Positions 6,982 to 8,516 of a stretch of 8,516 nt of DNA are shown here, piece by piece (position 1 is the first letter of the stretch; the number at the start of each line of letters is the position of its first letter). This stretch comes from JAJFTV01 sp964426355 (lineage in GTDB: Bacteria > Chloroflexota > Anaerolineae > Anaerolineales > Anaerolineaceae), in contig CAYRRA010000185.1 in assembly GCA_964426355.1 (NCBI GenBank), positions 1-8,516 of the forward strand. The letters are read 5' to 3'. The notes under the pieces were generated by a model, which was given only the letters and a program-made list of their open reading frames with translations, was not told where the DNA came from and made no database searches. Made by a program: the position numbers and the translations under genes.

Positions 6982-7982
6982 TATGACTGGTTCCCTGGTA
7001 ATCCAAATGCTGCTGCGCCTATTAAACCGGCTTTTTTGTTGAGGATGACGTGCACGGGTATGCTTTTCAACAAATCCTCGAATCGTCCTTTATTGTACAT
7101 CATGGGTAAAAAAGCAGAGGTTTTGAGTTGTTCGACAATGCGCGGGGAGATACCCCCCCCCAGGTAAAGCCCGCCTGTTGCAAGCACTTTTAGCGCAAGG
7201 TTGCCCGCCTCTACCCCCAAAATTTCAATAAATAAGTCCAGCACTGCTGAGCAAAGTGCGCTGGACCGCCGCGGGTCTTGTGCTGCTGAAATGATGATGG
7301 GTGTGGGGTCTTCAGCCTGGGCGAGCTGTTCAGCCAGCCACGCGGGTTCTTCGCCTGCTTGAATATCTTTTAGAAAAGCGTACAGGTTTGGAATGCCCAA
7401 ACCGCCAGAACAGACACGCTCGAAGCTGACGTGGGAAAAACCTTTTTGCTCGCGTAGATAGATGAGCAGTTTTTCTTGCGTGGCGCCCATCGGGCTGAAG
7501 GAAGCATGACTGCCTTCGGATGGATGGGCGTGGTATTTGCCCTCATGATGGGTCATGAAGGCTTCACCCAAGCCGGTTCCCGGAGCCAGAACAGCGATGC
7601 TGCCACCCTGTACTGGTATGCCAGGGTTGAGGGTATAAAGGTCATTGTTTTCCAGAACCGGTATGGCATACGCGACGGCTTCCAGGTCATTGAGCAAACT
7701 TGCCGATGCCCAACCGAATTCAGTCATCAGCCGGTTGGCGTCAATTACCCAGGGCAGGTTGGTGATGCGCGCCTGTCCGGCGATCACCGGTCCGGCTACG
7801 CCGAAGCAGCCACGCTCAACGGGCAGGTTATTTTCGCTCAGGAATTGATGAACGATGCTTTCCAGGCTGGCGTAGGCTGTGCTGGGGTAAGTCTTTTCAA
7901 CGAGCGGTTGATGCAACCCCGTTTCGACTGAATAGACTGCCAGGATGGTCTTTGTTCCACCGATATCCCCAACAAGTATCAT
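6981..7982 (-). CDS. glk: Glucokinase (Glk family)
   Basis: This enzyme uses ATP to phosphorylate glucose to glucose-6-phosphate in the cytoplasm. The 333-residue protein shows the Glk order of motifs: DIGGTKT (6-12), GVAGPV (61-66), ITNLPW (73-78), LLND with catalytic D99, LAPGTGLGEAF (132-142), SEGSHASF (155-162) with sugar-contacting E156/H159, ERVCSGGLGIPNLY (188-201) and ATGGLYLGGGISP (268-280). It is a non-zinc Glk of the PF02685 type, distinct from the ROK protein beside it. ATG 7982 has GAGG at 7988-7991, 5 bases upstream on this strand. The gene follows the ceramidase-like gene by 22 bases and shares one base with the ROK gene, so the three appear to form one operon. The GGG of LGGGIS is encoded by nine consecutive G (7153-7161), a slippage-prone tract. 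Confidence 0.93.
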   Translation of the reverse strand: MILVGDIGGTKTILAVYSVETGLHQPLVEKTYPSTAYASLESIVHQFLSENNLPVERGCFGVAGPVIAGQARITNLPWVIDANRLMTEFGWASASLLNDLEAVAYAIPVLENNDLYTLNPGIPVQGGSIAVLAPGTGLGEAFMTHHEGKYHAHPSEGSHASFSPMGATQEKLLIYLREQKGFSHVSFERVCSGGLGIPNLYAFLKDIQAGEEPAWLAEQLAQAEDPTPIIISAAQDPRRSSALCSAVLDLFIEILGVEAGNLALKVLATGGLYLGGGISPRIVEQLKTSAFLPMMYNKGRFEDLLKSIPVHVILNKKAGLIGAAAFGLPGNQS

Positions 7983-8004
7983 ATCAACCTCATCTTTAAT
8001 CGTT

Positions 8005-8516
8005 TTACGACACTAATTTTCTGAAACCTTTTATTGCGCAAGATACCAGGTCAAAGGCACTGAATTTATCAAAAGGTGAAGTATCCGGTTCGTATCCGCT
8101 GCTGACAAAAGTATTTGTATGTGCAATATAACTTAAATAGGCAGTGGAATTATAGAGGATGAAGGTTTTTTGAAAAGGTGAATGCCATTTTATTTCCAAT
8201 CCGGGTTCTACCAGCAATTCGCCCGGAACTCCAACCAGACAGATATCACCAATTAACAGATATTGCAGTTCGGCTTCAATACTTCCTTCTCTTTTCTGAA
8301 AGTATTTGCGGTAATTAGAATCACCTTCCCTGAAATTCATCATAAACTTTTCGGTATGCGTTTTAATCTCCGGAGTTATGATCTGGTAACGTTTTTCCGG
8401 TTCAGTCTGCAAATAATCATAATAACCGCCAATTGCATAATAGGCGTGGATCACTTTCCTGGCTAGACTTTTCCCCATTTTTTCAGTTGCTGTAAATCCA
8501 TACTCAAACTCTTTGG
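8005..8516 (-). CDS. Ceramidase-like protein, C-terminal part (5' end outside window)
   Basis: The reading frame is open from the right edge to TAA at 8005-8007, giving about 170 residues. Codons before the internal ATG at 8478 read KEFEYGFTATEK without a stop, so that ATG is not the start. The segment has the look of the C-terminal half of neutral/alkaline ceramidase-like proteins: a helix GKSLARKVIHAYYAI, then LLIGDICLVGVPGELLVEPG, a strand FILYNSTAYLSYIAHT and SGYEPDTSPFDKFSAFD. Family members hydrolyse the amide of ceramide, but many bacterial homologues have no known substrate, and the N-terminal active site cannot be seen here. It is the first visible gene of the minus-strand operon, 22 bases before glk. 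The family call is moderately sure and the function is not. Confidence 0.6.
   Translation of the reverse strand, partial: KEFEYGFTATEKMGKSLARKVIHAYYAIGGYYDYLQTEPEKRYQIITPEIKTHTEKFMMNFREGDSNYRKYFQKREGSIEAELQYLLIGDICLVGVPGELLVEPGLEIKWHSPFQKTFILYNSTAYLSYIAHTNTFVSSGYEPDTSPFDKFSAFDLVSCAIKGFRKLVS

Noticed and set aside
7476..7931. 151-codon open frame on the plus strand opposite glk
   Set aside because: It mirrors the well-supported glucokinase reading and has no recognisable domain.
8005..8478. Complete small gene starting at ATG 8478
   Set aside because: The frame remains open upstream to the window edge and the residues there continue the same fold, so the gene is the 3' part of a larger one.

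Overview
The window carries two convergent gene sets for hexosamine and hexose use in a bacterium. Base composition is moderate, with the right-hand kinase genes looking somewhat richer in G+C. Ribosome-binding sites are clear Shine-Dalgarno sequences, and GTG is used as a start. The mix of a GatZ/KbaZ protein, a GlmS-like SIS protein without a glutaminase domain, a PfkB kinase, glucokinase and a ceramidase-like protein would suit an environmental fermenter such as a Chloroflexota/Anaerolineae member. That placement is a guess from gene content only. No rRNA, tRNA, mobile element or CRISPR array was seen.

Plus strand, 40-5969: nagA-type N-acetylhexosamine-6-phosphate deacetylase, an AgaS-like SIS deaminase/isomerase, a 217-base gap, a PfkB-family sugar kinase, a GatZ/KbaZ-family protein and an aldose-1-epimerase-like protein. 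A Rho-independent terminator at 5993-6018 closes the set. Read together these fit N-acetylgalactosamine catabolism: GalNAc-6-P is deacetylated to GalN-6-P, deaminated and isomerised to tagatose-6-P, phosphorylated to tagatose-1,6-bisphosphate and cleaved to triose phosphates. The catalytic aldolase subunit (GatY/KbaY), a transporter and a dedicated regulator are not in the window.

The gap at 2320-2536 is the most structured non-coding part. It holds a perfect 13-bp inverted repeat with a 7-base loop (2392-2424). Overlapping its left arm is a 23-codon open frame (2341-2412) with a well-spaced Shine-Dalgarno. This could be an operator, a leader-peptide control element, or both by chance.

Minus strand, 8516-6019: the C-terminal part of a ceramidase-like protein that enters from beyond the right edge, then glucokinase (glk) and a divergent ROK-family protein. 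Glk and the ROK gene share one base (TAATG). The ROK protein has lost the family's zinc site and its sugar-contacting ExGH motif. glk contains a run of nine G inside a conserved glycine motif. The ROK protein is a candidate kinase feeding the plus-strand pathway, but its altered active site makes the substrate uncertain.
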